Source: Alkalihalobacillus sp. YIM B00296
GTDB lineage: Bacteria; Bacillota; Bacilli; Bacillales; Fictibacillaceae
Assembly: GCF_020179385.1 (NCBI RefSeq)
Contig: NZ_JAIBLJ010000013.1
Coordinates: 1-64,000 of the forward strand
Length of the DNA: 64,000 nt
Direction of reading: 5' to 3'
Shown: positions 37,013 to 46,305 of the stretch, in pieces
Position numbering within the stretch: position 1 is the stretch's first letter
How the letters are laid out: each line of letters starts with the position of its first letter
Made by a program: the position numbers and the translations under genes
Notes under the pieces: generated by a model
Told to the model about the DNA's origin: nothing
What the model saw: the letters and a program-made list of their open reading frames with translations, nothing else
Databases searched by the model: none

Positions 37013-38104
37013 ATGAGTAAATATTCTAATCTTTTTTCTACATTCCAATTAGAGTCCCTGAAATTGCCGAATCGGGCGGTACTATCGCCGATGACCCGAA
37101 CAAGTGCAGAACCGTCCGGGCTCGTAAATGAACGTATGGTCCGTTATTATACCCGTTTTGCGAAAGGTGGGTTCGGTCTCATTATCACGGAAGGCATCTA
37201 TCCTGATACAGTGAACAGCCAAAGTTATGAGAACCAACCCGGCATAGCCAATGGTGCACAAGCTGAGTCGTGGAGACCTGTCGTTCAGGCGGTTCAACGG
37301 GAAGGAGGAAAAATTGTCGCACAGTTAATGCATGCGGGTGCACTTGTTCAGCATGACAGATTTACGCCAATCGCTCCATCAGCAGTAAAACCTGTGGGTA
37401 AGATGCTCGAAGATCATGGAGGGAGTGGAGAGTTCGCCGTTCCGAAAGAGATGACCCGAGAGGAAATCCGCAAAGCAATCGACAGCTTCGCACAAGCTGC
37501 TCTCCGTGCTAAGCAGATCGGCTTCGATGGGGTGGAAGTCCATGCAGCAAATGGCTACCTGCTCGATCAATTCATCACCGATTATACGAACCATCGAACA
37601 GATGAATATGGCGGTTCAACGGAGCGACGAATCCACATCGTCGTGGAAGTGCTGGAAGCCATTCGTGCTGTCGTCGGCCCAGATTACATGGTAGGTGTTC
37701 GTATCTCACAAGGGAAAGTAACCGATTTTCATCACAAATGGGCAAACGGAGAGACGGATGCCAAGATTATTTTTGAACAATTAGCGACTGCATCCCCAAG
37801 TTACATCCATACGACCGAATATAAGGCGTTTGTCCCGGCTTTCGTGGAGGACGGACCGACGCTTGCCAAGCTAGCTAAGCGATACAGTGGCCTTCCCGTC
37901 ATCGCCAATGGCAAATTGGGAGAACCGGAGGTAGCAAAGCTCCTCATTGAGTCGGGAGATGCTGACCTAATCGCAATCGGAACGAGTGCATTGGTCAATC
38001 CGGACTGGGTGAACAAAGTACAAGAAGGTAAAAAGTTAATCCCTTTCGACCATCATTTCTTGCATCCTATAGCGACACTGAAAGAAGAAGAAGTTATAGT
38101 CTGA
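37013..38104 (+). CDS. NADH:flavin oxidoreductase (Old Yellow Enzyme family)
   Basis: 363 residues with TAGGAGG before ATG 37013. FMN-dependent TIM barrel: LPNRAVLSPMTRTSAEPSGLVNERMVRYYTRFAKGGFGLIITEG, IVAQLMHAGALVQ, GFDGVEVHAANGYLLDQFITDYTNHRTDEYGGSTERR (active-site H-N pair), VGVRISQGKVTD, and PVIANGKLGEPEVAKLLIESGDADLIAIGTSALVNPDW. Likely reduces activated alkenes such as enones. Regulated by the adjacent LysR by inference. Confidence 0.92.
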   Translation: MSKYSNLFSTFQLESLKLPNRAVLSPMTRTSAEPSGLVNERMVRYYTRFAKGGFGLIITEGIYPDTVNSQSYENQPGIANGAQAESWRPVVQAVQREGGKIVAQLMHAGALVQHDRFTPIAPSAVKPVGKMLEDHGGSGEFAVPKEMTREEIRKAIDSFAQAALRAKQIGFDGVEVHAANGYLLDQFITDYTNHRTDEYGGSTERRIHIVVEVLEAIRAVVGPDYMVGVRISQGKVTDFHHKWANGETDAKIIFEQLATASPSYIHTTEYKAFVPAFVEDGPTLAKLAKRYSGLPVIANGKLGEPEVAKLLIESGDADLIAIGTSALVNPDWVNKVQEGKKLIPFDHHFLHPIATLKEEEVIV

Positions 38105-38150
38105 GAACTTCCAGTCAATAAAGTCTGATCGTTTATAAAAAAGTTTAATC

Positions 38151-38180
38151 AAAATCCTGTATAAATTTATACAGGATTTT
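38151..38180 (+). terminator. Palindromic terminator of the OYE gene
   Basis: AAAATCCTGTATAAA / TTTATACAGGATTTT is a continuous self-complement followed by TCTTTTTT. The 30 nt before it (AATAAAGTCTGAT, AAAAAAGTTTAATC) recur in front of the terminator at 50657. Confidence 0.8.
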
Positions 38181-38222
38181 TCTTTTTTACTCTTGTTGAT
38201 GTTGTAAAACTCCAGTCATGTT

Positions 38223-38262
38223 ACTCCATTAAAGGGCGCATTTCTGGAATAAGCTTTTCGAA
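38223..38262 (+). repeat. Dispersed repeat copy, degraded hairpin
   Basis: ACTCCATTAAAGGGCGC then ATTTCTGGAATAAGC. Entry and AATAAG parts match other copies; the stem is only partly kept. It precedes a 25-codon coding remnant (38283-38359, ending KALDEELVEYYDKLKTKG) and the PhzF remnant. Confidence 0.45.
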
Positions 38263-38424
38263 CTAAGCAAGTTTAATTTACAAAAAATTATAGTAATTTA
38301 AAGGCTCTAGATGAAGAACTAGTGGAATATTATGATAAACTGAAAACTAAAGGGTAATGAAAGGCCTTGATTGAATTAATGGAAATTAGAAAACCTAACG
38401 ATTCGGAACTTAAAAAAAAAGGTT

Positions 38425-38880
38425 TTAGAACTTTCTCCACAAGCTGTATTTGTACATTGTGTGTCAGAACAACAAATAATTCTAAAGTTTAATATAAAAG
38501 AATCAACTCAAACAGAAGTGATCGAAAAATTAAAACGTGTTATTGATTTCCCCATAAAAGGTGCTGCTTGGGCAGAAGATCGGTACATTTTAGAACTGGA
38601 AAATCAGGATATGATTCATAACGTAACGCCTAATTTGGAAGCAATTAGAGAACTAGAGGGTCCGGGTATAATTATTACTAGTCGAGGATTAGATAAGTAT
38701 GACTTTGTATCAAGGTATTTTGCTCCAAAAATAGGAATTAACGAAGATTACGTTACGGGCTCTGCACACTGCGCATTAGCTTCATATTGGAGTGATCTCT
38801 TAAATAAAAAAGAATTTACAGCATATCCAGATTCAGAGCTCGGGGGTGAAATAAAATTAAAGATAAGGAGAACAAATTGA
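38425..38880 (+). pseudogene. PhzF family isomerase, C-terminal half
   Basis: The frame VLELSPQAVFVHCVSEQQIILKFN...EAIRELEGPGIIITSRG and VTGSAHCALASYWSDLL...GGEIKLKI is the C-terminal lobe of a PhzF/diaminopimelate-epimerase-like protein; VTGSAH is the family motif. The N-terminal lobe with the catalytic Glu is absent, and upstream sequence is broken. The family is normally 260 or more residues; about 150 remain. Inactive truncation. Confidence 0.7.
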
Positions 38881-38932
38881 GTTAATTGGAGAATGTGTGA
38901 CTTTACTGAAGGACATCTATATTACTAATTGA

Positions 38933-38990
38933 TCTTCCGTAATCGGGCACTATTCTGTAGCAAGAATTGTGCTCTTTCTTTATGTTAAGA
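38933..38990 (+). repeat. Dispersed repeat, GGGCAC/GTGCTC type
   Basis: CTTCCGTAATCGGGCAC ... GTGCTCTTTCTTTATGTTAA. The G-to-A change in GGGCAC relative to 33961 (GGGCGC) turns a G-T into an A-T pair, so pairing is kept. Located 126 nt before the DUF402 gene. Confidence 0.6.
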
Positions 38991-39115
38991 GCCAAAATTA
39001 TTGAAGAAAGAATTTCAATTTGAAACAGTGGAAACAAGTTGGTTTTATAGATGTTACAATTAATAGAAATCATTTGTTCGTGAAGGAACATTAGATAGAA
39101 AGGGAATCTAAAGCT

Positions 39116-39667
39116 ATGGTCGATTTGAGTACACTAACTATTCAAAGTTGCGATAAAGTAATAGAAAGAAAAATACGTTACGACTCCACAATTGTAGAAC
39201 ATAGCTGTATACTGTTAAAAGCGAAAAATCAAAATGTCGTGCTTTTTCATAAAATACTTGATTCATTTACGATGATAGCAAACCAAAATAAATTAACCAT
39301 TCCTAAAGGTAGTTATACACTAGCATATTACTGGAAATATCGTCCATTTAATTTGTACATTTGGAGAGATAATAATGGGAATTATTTAGGCTCCTATTTT
39401 AATATCGTAAAAAATACATTTATAACAGATAAGTTGGTATCATTTGAGGATTTGATTATTGATATTATGGTTCTTCCTAATAGAGAATACTTTATATTAG
39501 ACGAGGATGAGTTACCTGAGCCATTAGATCAATTTGAGAACGGATTTGTCCAACAAGCTCTAAACTCATTAACGGATTCAATTGATATTCTTCTTTCTCA
39601 AACTATTTCAGAAACTGAGAACACCTTTAAACATGAAGAACTTCTTCTTTGGTTGAACAACAAATGA
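39116..39667 (+). CDS. DUF402 domain protein
   Basis: 183 residues. DUF402 (FomD-like fold, a family with nucleoside diphosphate/monophosphate hydrolases such as Ntdp). Signatures: KGSYTLAYYWKYRPFNLYIWRDNNGNYLGSYFNI, LVSFEDLIIDIMVLPNREYFILDEDELPEPLD. The conserved DLxxDI and DEDE acidic residues that bind metal are present. Single-gene unit between repeat copies at 38933 and 39697. Confidence 0.8.
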   Translation: MVDLSTLTIQSCDKVIERKIRYDSTIVEHSCILLKAKNQNVVLFHKILDSFTMIANQNKLTIPKGSYTLAYYWKYRPFNLYIWRDNNGNYLGSYFNIVKNTFITDKLVSFEDLIIDIMVLPNREYFILDEDELPEPLDQFENGFVQQALNSLTDSIDILLSQTISETENTFKHEELLLWLNNK

Positions 39668-39696
39668 CATTATGGAAGGATTGTATTTATACAGTG

Positions 39697-39750
39697 ATTT
39701 TCAACAATAGGGCGCGTTTCTTTAATAATCAGAAATGCCTTTTTCACTTG
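39697..39750 (+). repeat. Dispersed repeat with terminator-like hairpin
   Basis: TTTTCAACAATAGGGCGC entry; GGC-GC-GTTTC pairs with GAAATGCC (2-nt bulge) and TTTTTC follows. Acts as probable terminator of the DUF402 gene. Confidence 0.5.
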
Positions 39751-39789
39751 CATGCAATTTTAATAAGATCCTATCTGATTTTAAAAATA

Positions 39790-40653
39790 TTAATGAAATA
39801 GTTTCTTTGCAATATTAAGGAATGAAATTAGTGCTGTAAAGTCCGCACTGTCGTTTCTTTTTATAAAAACTGTTTTAATCATTGAGTATTCCTTTGGTAG
39901 TTCAATATAGTCAATTAAAGATGTATCAATAATCTCTACTATTTTTTTTGATACAACCCCGACACCTAATCCTGCTTTAACACAACCAACTAATCCTTCG
40001 AAGCTATTGAATTCTATTTTTTTATTAGGAGTAATACCAGCATCTTTCAAATATTCTTCTGTTTTTTTTCTATAAGTACACCCTTTTCCAAAGACCAATA
40101 ATTTTTCATCATTGAGGTTTTGAAAACCACTAAAATTCTTGTCACGCTTATAAATGAGCATGATTTTTTCATCTATTAGTGGGAGAGATTCGATATTCTT
40201 ATGATCTACTGGGTCCGTAACAAAAGCTCCATCTAACTCGTACTTTAAAACAGATTGAACCAAATCTGTCGTATAGCCAGTATTAAGGGTTAAATCGACT
40301 TTTGGATACTCCTCACTAAAAAGAGAGATTACTTTAGGTAGTCTAATTGAAATTGTAATATCAGTTGCTCCTATTCTTAAGGGTCCAGCCACTTCTGTAC
40401 CACTTGTAATTACCCTTTTTGATTCCTCCATCAAATTTACAATTTGATTAGCGTAAGATAATAACGTTTGTCCATTATTCGTAATCGAAACTCCCCTGCC
40501 ATGCCTTATAAAAAGTTTAGTCCCTAGCTCATCTTCAAGTTTATTTATACTCCTAGTGATATTTGATTGCACATAGTTAAGTTCCTCAGAAGCTTTAGAA
40601 ATGCTTTGATGTTTTGCAACTGATTTTAATATCCCAAGATCTTTTATATCCAT
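39790..40653 (-). CDS. LysR-family regulator, divergent from AEC transporter
   Basis: 287 residues from ATG 40653 (AAGGTGGAG upstream; GTG 40665 also open). HTH: DLGILKSVAKHQSISKASEELNYVQSNITRSINKLEDELGTKLFIRHGRGVSIT; inducer domain: GPLRIGATDITISIRLPKVISLFSEEYPKVDLTLNTG, ELDGAFVTDPVD, VFGKGCTYRKKTEEYL. Probably controls the divergent transporter. The divergent gap holds ATCAT-TTTTA-ATGAT at 40669-40683. Confidence 0.9.
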   Translation of the reverse strand: MDIKDLGILKSVAKHQSISKASEELNYVQSNITRSINKLEDELGTKLFIRHGRGVSITNNGQTLLSYANQIVNLMEESKRVITSGTEVAGPLRIGATDITISIRLPKVISLFSEEYPKVDLTLNTGYTTDLVQSVLKYELDGAFVTDPVDHKNIESLPLIDEKIMLIYKRDKNFSGFQNLNDEKLLVFGKGCTYRKKTEEYLKDAGITPNKKIEFNSFEGLVGCVKAGLGVGVVSKKIVEIIDTSLIDYIELPKEYSMIKTVFIKRNDSADFTALISFLNIAKKLFH

Positions 40654-40668
40654 ACTGAACTCCACCTT

Positions 40669-40683
40669 ATCATTTTTAATGAT
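40669..40683. promoter_or_regulatory. Dyad between LysR and AEC genes
   Basis: ATCAT-TTTTA-ATGAT, 15 nt, placed just upstream of the LysR start. GATATC motifs at 40681 and about 40713 add partial repeats. Candidate LysR sites. Confidence 0.4.
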
Positions 40684-40778
40684 ATCTAGTATCTGTAATA
40701 TTCATTTTATATGATATCTTAAGAAGTTTATACTCATAAACAAATAAAACGAAAGATTATTTTTGGGGAGGTTACGTT

Positions 40779-41768
40779 ATGCAGATAATTATTGATATTA
40801 TTTTGCCAATATTCGCTATTATATTTTGCGGATACATCGCAGGGAGAACAGGAGTAGTTTCCGTTTCTGGGTCAAAAACTTTAAATAGTTACGTGTTTTA
40901 TATTGCTTTACCTGCTCTTTTATTTTATGCAGTAGCTAATGCTCCAATTTCACAGTTAACTAATTGGAATTTTCTTTTTGCTAATCTTATAGGAATACTA
41001 TCGAGCTTTTTCCTTACCATTCTATTCATGCGCATTATTTTTAAAAAGAAGTCAGCCGTTTTATCTATTTATGGGATGAATGCATCTTATGGTACTACTG
41101 GATATATGGGACTTCCTTTATTAATTGCTGCTTTTGGAAACGAAGCTGCCTTGCCAGCTGCTCTTGCTACATTGATCCACAACATTCCAGTAATAACAAC
41201 AGTAATAGTAACGTTCGAGTGGGTAAGAGCAAAAGAAAACAAAAACGAGAAAGGCTTATTTTATTTCTTGCAAGACGTAATAAAACCTGTATTATTTCAT
41301 CCAATTACGTTATCTGTTCTTTTAGGAATTGTTTTTTCATTATTTAATATTACGTTACCTAAATCAATAGATATTTTTGCAAGTTTTCTATCCGATGCAG
41401 CTGGTCCAACAGCTTTATTTGCTATTGGATTAGGACTTACTAATCAAAAAGAACTTTTAAAATGGTCTAGTTTAGTAAACAGAGAGGTTAATTTTCTTGT
41501 TTTTATGAAATTAGTATTTCAACCAGTTGTTACTACTTTTTTAGTATTTTTTGTGTTTAAATTAGAACCCATGTGGGCATTGACTACAATTTTAATGTCG
41601 GCACTTCCAATTGGAGCAGGTGTATTTGTATTTGCACAAAAATTTGAGAAAATAACCCAGGAAACATCTATTGGTATAGTTCTTTCCTTACTGATATCTG
41701 TTCTAACGATTTCTGTTCTTTTTATTTATCTTATAGATCTCTATTCTATATCTAAGTTGATCCTGTAA
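40779..41768 (+). CDS. AEC family transporter
   Basis: 329 residues, about ten hydrophobic helices in two five-helix repeats, as in auxin efflux carrier / MdcF-type permeases. Signatures: FCGYIAGRTGVVS, LNSYVFYIALPALLFYAVANAPI, GTTGYMGLPLLIAAFGNEAALPAAL, and ALPIGAGVFVFAQKF. Members move organic acids including malonate and malate. The substrate here is unknown. GGGGAGG precedes ATG 40779. Confidence 0.88.
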   Translation: MQIIIDIILPIFAIIFCGYIAGRTGVVSVSGSKTLNSYVFYIALPALLFYAVANAPISQLTNWNFLFANLIGILSSFFLTILFMRIIFKKKSAVLSIYGMNASYGTTGYMGLPLLIAAFGNEAALPAALATLIHNIPVITTVIVTFEWVRAKENKNEKGLFYFLQDVIKPVLFHPITLSVLLGIVFSLFNITLPKSIDIFASFLSDAAGPTALFAIGLGLTNQKELLKWSSLVNREVNFLVFMKLVFQPVVTTFLVFFVFKLEPMWALTTILMSALPIGAGVFVFAQKFEKITQETSIGIVLSLLISVLTISVLFIYLIDLYSISKLIL

Positions 41769-41825
41769 AAAATGGTACAATAGCTTAGAACTTTCGAAAA
41801 AACTTAATGTTGTCTCATATAACCT

Positions 41826-41940
41826 TGTTCACAATCGGGCACGTTTATTGAGGAACGCGTCTTTTCTTGTATCGGGTCATATTCCGGAATAACTTATTGT
41901 GAAAATAATGGGAATTTGAAATAATTGTTACTAGGCAAAA
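41826..41940 (+). repeat. Terminator-promoter module, copy D (double)
   Basis: First part: TTCACAATCGGGC entry, GGGCACGTT pairs with AACGCGTCT (8 of 9) and TTTTCTTG follows. A second entry TATCGGGTCATATTCCGGAA follows, then TTGTGA (41897-41902), 17-nt spacer, AATAAT (41920-41925) and TTGTTACTAGGCAA. It precedes the small gene at 41973. Confidence 0.6.
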
Positions 41941-41972
41941 GCTCTTACTACTAATATATGAGGGGGTATACA

Positions 41973-42344
41973 ATGAATAAATTAATGAAAATTAGCATTT
42001 TATTAACTGCTATTATTTTTCTTTCTCCTTTAGCATTTCATTTTTCAACAGTGTTTGTTTTAGGAGATACAGACCCGAATCCTCACAAAAACATTGAACA
42101 TGCATATACTCATATGACAGATGATGTTTATTTCATTCTATCCTTAGCGAATAAACAAGATCGATCTTTAAATGAAGATGAACTGGAAACCATCAATCAT
42201 CAAAAATGGTATGTTGATAATAAAAAGGATAAATTAAATAAAGAAGAATATGAACTCATGGCTGAAGTTTCAAAAATGAGTGATTTATATATTGAAGGCT
42301 CTGATCAATTTGAAAAGCATTTGAAAAGGTTACAAAGTTATTAG
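41973..42344 (+). CDS. Small exported or membrane-anchored hypothetical protein
   Basis: 123 residues from ATG 41973 behind GAGGGGG. The N-terminus MNKLMKISILLTAIIFLSPLAFHFSTVFVLG is a signal peptide or anchor; the rest is charged and helical (LNEDELETINHQKWYVDNKKDKLNKEEYELMAEVSKMSDLY). No known domain recognised. Single-gene unit preceded by module copy D, with its own terminator at 42364. Confidence 0.7.
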   Translation: MNKLMKISILLTAIIFLSPLAFHFSTVFVLGDTDPNPHKNIEHAYTHMTDDVYFILSLANKQDRSLNEDELETINHQKWYVDNKKDKLNKEEYELMAEVSKMSDLYIEGSDQFEKHLKRLQSY

Positions 42345-42363
42345 GAAAAGATAATTTTTAAAA

Positions 42364-42391
42364 CAGTCGGCTAATCACCGACTGCTTTTTT
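42364..42391 (+). terminator. Terminator of the small exported protein gene
   Basis: CAGTCGG (42364-42370) / CCGACTG (42378-42384), 7-nt loop, then CTTTTTT. Confidence 0.8.
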
Positions 42392-42442
42392 ATTATAAAA
42401 AAAGAAGTGATTCGAAGATCACCCCTCAAAACAGTATCCTTT

Positions 42443-42515
42443 ATTTAAATGTATATTCTACAGTTTGTTCACCTGAGATTTTATCATAAGTATCAGCATT
42501 TATTGATTCTGCAAA
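42443..42515 (-). pseudogene. C-terminal remnant of a minus-strand gene
   Basis: The minus strand reads FAESINADTYDKISGEQTVEYTFK then stops. Upstream frames are closed. About 24 codons of an unidentified protein. Confidence 0.35.
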
Positions 42516-42654
42516 AACTCAAAATTAAAAACAAGTCTTACATTCTCAAGAGGAGTTATATTTTTAAAAAATCTAATATTATGTGAGTTATTCAACTAAA
42601 TGGGGCTTTAATCGAATACTATTTGACTTTCGGACCAAAAATGTAAATATCAAT

Positions 42655-42695
42655 CTTCAGCAATCGGGCGCTTTTGTTGAATAAGAAAATTATTA
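42655..42695 (+). repeat. Dispersed repeat copy
   Basis: CTTCAGCAATCGGGCGC then TTTTGTTGAATAAG. The entry is well kept; the 3' stem arm is lost. A long hairpin follows at 42700. Confidence 0.5.
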
Positions 42696-42699
42696 AAAT

Positions 42700-42746
42700 A
42701 CCCCAAAATATACAATTTTTTATTCATTAATCGTATATTTTGGGGT
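42700..42746. terminator. Long orphan hairpin
   Basis: ACCCCAAAATATAC (42700-42713) pairs perfectly with GTATATTTTGGGGT (42733-42746), 19-nt AT-rich loop. No intact gene directly precedes it on either strand. Confidence 0.5.
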
Positions 42747-42912
42747 TATTTGTATGCAAGAAATATACTGCCATTTCATACATATATTAAATGCCAAATA
42801 CAGTTAGAGGAATTTAGAAGAGTATCATCTTTAATCAATTGAAATATTCAATTAAAGTCTATCAAAAATGTAGGTATCTTAAAAATACATAGTGAAAAAA
42901 TTTAATATTAAA

Positions 42913-42975
42913 AAAGGGCCGAGATGCACAAACTCGCTTCATTATATATGCGAGGCGAGAAGTGCAGCTCTCCAA
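42913..42975 (-). terminator. Structured 3' end of the prfC transcript
   Basis: On the minus strand three stacked stems, GAG/CTC, GCAC/GTGC and CTCGC/GCGAG, are separated by 2-3 nt internal loops, followed by CCCTTTTTTAATATT. Probably the terminator of prfC; the interrupted stem is more elaborate than usual. Confidence 0.5.
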
Positions 42976-43039
42976 TTGGCAAATGGTTCTAAAGGATAAC
43001 ATTTCAATTATAAAAAGTATCAAAGAATTTAAAGACTGA

Positions 43040-44602
43040 TCAATATATCTCTATGTCAGGATTTTTATCCTTAAACCATCTTAGGGCAAAATCATTTTCG
43101 AAAATAATAACTGGATTTCCTACCTGGTCATGAACAAGGTAGTTCTGGTTATCTATCTTTATGTTTTTATCTTCCGACACCCAACGAGCACAGGAGTGGG
43201 GAAGAGGTTGTATATCCAGATCCACACCGTACTCTGTTTTCAGGCGATGTTCAAACACTTCAAACTGGAGGACACCTACAACCCCCAGAATGGTTTCTTC
43301 CATTTTATCTGTTTTGTAAACCTGTACAGCACCTTCTTCTGCCAACTGAGAAACACCTTTATAAAAATGTTTTTGTTTCATCGCATTCTTTGCACGAACC
43401 TTCGCAAAATGCTCTGGAGGGAATTGAGGCAGCTTCCCGAAAGAAAACGTACTTTTTGTACTGCAAAGTGTATCTCCAATTTGATATAGTCCTGGATCAT
43501 ATAAACCGACGATATCTCCGGGGTAGGCTTCATCAATATTCCCTCTGGATGCCGCGAAAAATTGTTGTCCTTGGGCTAACTTGACAGATTTGGTCGTACG
43601 ATCATTCCATGCTTCCATACCTTTAGTAAATTTTCCTGAGCAAACCCTCATGAATGCGATCCGATCACGGTGTGCAGGGTTCATGTTCGCTTGAATTTTA
43701 AAGACGAACCCGGAAAAGTCTCGATTACTGGGATGAATAAATCCATTATTGCTATCTCGTCCCTGGGGTTCGGGTGCAAGTTCTAAAAAATGTTCCATAA
43801 AGGAAGGAATTCCGAAAGAGGAGATGGCACTCCCAAAGAAAACAGGCGTTTGTTTTCCTTGCTTGATTGCTTGTAAATCCATAGAATCTCCTGCTTCATT
43901 TAACAGTGTAATGGTCTCCTGTAGTTCAAGGAGTTGATCAGGTTCAATCAAGTCTTTTAAAACATCTTCGTTCCAATTTCTCTTATCTAATTGATAGGAT
44001 TGATGTTCCTTCTGTTCATTATATAAATGGACTTTTTCTACAACACGGTCATAAACACCTTGAAAAGAATGTCCCATCCCAATCGGCCAGTTCATTGGAA
44101 AGGATTGAATCCCAAGGACCTCCTCGATTTCTTCAAGCAATTCGAAAGGCTCCCGGCCTTGTCGATCCATTTTATTGATGAACGTAAAAATGGGTATTCC
44201 ACGATCACTGCAAACTTTAAATAATTTCTTTGTTTGAGCTTCCACACCTTTTGCAGCATCAATGATCATAACGACACTATCAACTGCCATCAATGTACGG
44301 TACGTGTCTTCACTGAAATCCTGATGACCAGGAGTATCCAAAATGTTGACTTTGTTATCCTGGTAGGTAAACTGCATGACACTTGATGTAATTGAGATTC
44401 CGCGTTGTTTCTCCATTTCCATCCAATCGGAGGTCGCATACTTGTCGGACTTTTTAGATTTGACTGTCCCTGCAGAACGGATTGCGCCACTTAAGAATAG
44501 GATCTTTTCAGTCAACGTCGTCTTTCCTGCATCAGGATGGGAAATGATCGCGAATATTTTTCTTTTGTTGATCTCTTCTTCTAGTTGTGATGATTTCCTC
44601 AT
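43040..44602 (-). CDS. prfC: Peptide chain release factor 3
   Basis: GTPase that removes RF1/RF2 from the ribosome after termination. 520 residues. G motifs: IISHPDAGKTTLTE (P-loop), the switch region GISITSSVMQF, DTPGHQDFSEDTYR, FINKMDRQGR; then EF-Tu-like domain 2 (FAMRVCSGKF-like segment at AFMRVCSGKFTKG) and the RF3 C-terminal domain (GVLQFEVFEHRLKTEYGVD). Absent from B. subtilis but present in some Bacillaceae. It is followed by a structured 3' end and lies 24 nt after the RNase J gene. Confidence 0.95.
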   Translation of the reverse strand: MRKSSQLEEEINKRKIFAIISHPDAGKTTLTEKILFLSGAIRSAGTVKSKKSDKYATSDWMEMEKQRGISITSSVMQFTYQDNKVNILDTPGHQDFSEDTYRTLMAVDSVVMIIDAAKGVEAQTKKLFKVCSDRGIPIFTFINKMDRQGREPFELLEEIEEVLGIQSFPMNWPIGMGHSFQGVYDRVVEKVHLYNEQKEHQSYQLDKRNWNEDVLKDLIEPDQLLELQETITLLNEAGDSMDLQAIKQGKQTPVFFGSAISSFGIPSFMEHFLELAPEPQGRDSNNGFIHPSNRDFSGFVFKIQANMNPAHRDRIAFMRVCSGKFTKGMEAWNDRTTKSVKLAQGQQFFAASRGNIDEAYPGDIVGLYDPGLYQIGDTLCSTKSTFSFGKLPQFPPEHFAKVRAKNAMKQKHFYKGVSQLAEEGAVQVYKTDKMEETILGVVGVLQFEVFEHRLKTEYGVDLDIQPLPHSCARWVSEDKNIKIDNQNYLVHDQVGNPVIIFENDFALRWFKDKNPDIEIY

Positions 44603-44626
44603 AACAAATGCCTTTCTATCAATAAT

Positions 44627-46288
44627 TTAAACTTCCATGATAATGGGGAGTATGATTGGGTTCCGCTTGGTTTCTTCAAAGAAATAAGAGGTGAGTAGAT
44701 CTGAAATTTTCTTTTTAAGATCAGACCATTTTGTTATACCATCTGAGAGCATCATTCTGACTTCCTTTTCAATAAGCCGTTCAGCTTCACTTAACAACTC
44801 ACCTGATTCTTTCATATAAACAAACCCCCGCGAAACAAGAGCAGGTCCGGAAAGCAACTCCCCATTTTTGGAATCAATCGTAATGGTGACTACGACTGTA
44901 CCATATAACGAGAGGAGCCTTCGATCCCTAAGAACAATATTTCCAATATCTCCAATCCCTGTTCCATCTACATAGACTGGATTTGCAGGGAAGGACCCTG
45001 TAACTTGACCGCCATCCTCATCTAATTCAAGAATCTCTCCATTATCTAAAACAAAGGTTTTTTCAGGTTCCACACCACAATCAACAGCCAGCTTCACATG
45101 ATTGACGAGCATCCGATATTCGCCATGAATCGGTACGAAATACTCCGGTTTTAACAAACGGATCATCAATTTCTGTTCATCCTGGGTGCCATGTCCCGAT
45201 GTATGAATGTCACTCATTTTATTATGTATGACATTCGCTCCGATTCGTTCCAATTGATCAATCAACTTATATATTTTAGTTGCATTCCCTGGAATAGGGG
45301 ATGAGGAGAAAATAACTGTATCGCCAGGTATCACTTGGATCTGCCGATGCAGCCCTTTGGCAATCCTTCCTAGAGCAGCCATTGGCTCTCCTTGGCTTCC
45401 AGTACACAATATGGTAATCTTCCGAGCAGGATATTTATTTAATTCATGCCCAGCAATAAAGGTATCATCGGGTGCTTGAATGTAACCTAACTCACGGCCA
45501 ATTCTAATTGACCTCTCCATACTTCTACCAAACACCGCTACTCTACGACCGAAAGCAATTGAAGCTTCAATTGCCTGTTGTAATCGGTATATATTCGAGG
45601 CGAAGGTTGCAAAAATAATCCTACCTTCAATTTGATTAACAATGTCAAACAAAGTCTCTCTCACGGCTGATTCTGATAAAGAGAAACCAGGGATTTCGCT
45701 ATTCGTGCTATCTGACATTAAACAGAAGACGCCTTCATTACCGATTTCAGCAATTTTTCCAATGTCATAATCTCCGCCCCTTGGTGTCAGATCGAATTTA
45801 AAATCGCCTGTTTGTACGATATTTCCATAGGGTGTCGATATACATACAGCAAAAGAATCGGGAATGCTATGGCTTGTTTTTAAAAATCGCACGGAAAAAT
45901 TTTTGAATTCAATCCTTGAATCCTCATCAACAGGCTTTAATTTAGCGTTTCGGAGTAGATGATGTTCTTCAAGTTTCGATTTTATAAATCCGATCGATAA
46001 GTTCCCCCCATATATAGGTACATTCAATCGCTTCAAAAGGAAGGGGATGGAGCCGATATGATCCTCATGCCCATGGGTGATGAATAACCCTTTGATAAGG
46101 TCCTTATTTTTTTCCAGGAATGTAAAATCGGGAATGACATAGTCGATTCCCCGTAGTTCTTCGTCTGGAAACTTAATTCCGCAGTCAACCAAAATGATTT
46201 CATTTTCGTATTGTATTCCATACATATTTTTACCGACTTCACCAAGACCGCCTAAAGCGAATATTTTGATAGGTGGGGTAGTTTTCAT
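44627..46288 (-). CDS. Ribonuclease J
   Basis: 553 residues. Metallo-beta-lactamase/beta-CASP RNase with endo- and 5'-exonuclease activity on mRNA and rRNA. Motif 2 THGHEDHIGS at 71-80 (His72, His74, Asp76, His77), the beta-CASP part (FATFASNIYRLQQAIEAS, TGSQGEPMAALGRIAKG, HTSGHG), and the C-terminal domain. TGGAGG precedes its ATG. Whether it is the main RNase J1, J2 or an extra paralogue cannot be told. Shares a transcript with prfC and the zinc-finger gene. Confidence 0.92.
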   Translation of the reverse strand: MKTTPPIKIFALGGLGEVGKNMYGIQYENEIILVDCGIKFPDEELRGIDYVIPDFTFLEKNKDLIKGLFITHGHEDHIGSIPFLLKRLNVPIYGGNLSIGFIKSKLEEHHLLRNAKLKPVDEDSRIEFKNFSVRFLKTSHSIPDSFAVCISTPYGNIVQTGDFKFDLTPRGGDYDIGKIAEIGNEGVFCLMSDSTNSEIPGFSLSESAVRETLFDIVNQIEGRIIFATFASNIYRLQQAIEASIAFGRRVAVFGRSMERSIRIGRELGYIQAPDDTFIAGHELNKYPARKITILCTGSQGEPMAALGRIAKGLHRQIQVIPGDTVIFSSSPIPGNATKIYKLIDQLERIGANVIHNKMSDIHTSGHGTQDEQKLMIRLLKPEYFVPIHGEYRMLVNHVKLAVDCGVEPEKTFVLDNGEILELDEDGGQVTGSFPANPVYVDGTGIGDIGNIVLRDRRLLSLYGTVVVTITIDSKNGELLSGPALVSRGFVYMKESGELLSEAERLIEKEVRMMLSDGITKWSDLKKKISDLLTSYFFEETKRNPIILPIIMEV

Positions 46289-46305
46289 GGGATACCTCCA
46301 TCTTT

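Noticed and set aside
42913-42980. Riboswitch or small RNA reading on the plus strand
   Set aside because: The stem ends in a T-run only on the minus strand, right after prfC, so a terminator explains it better.
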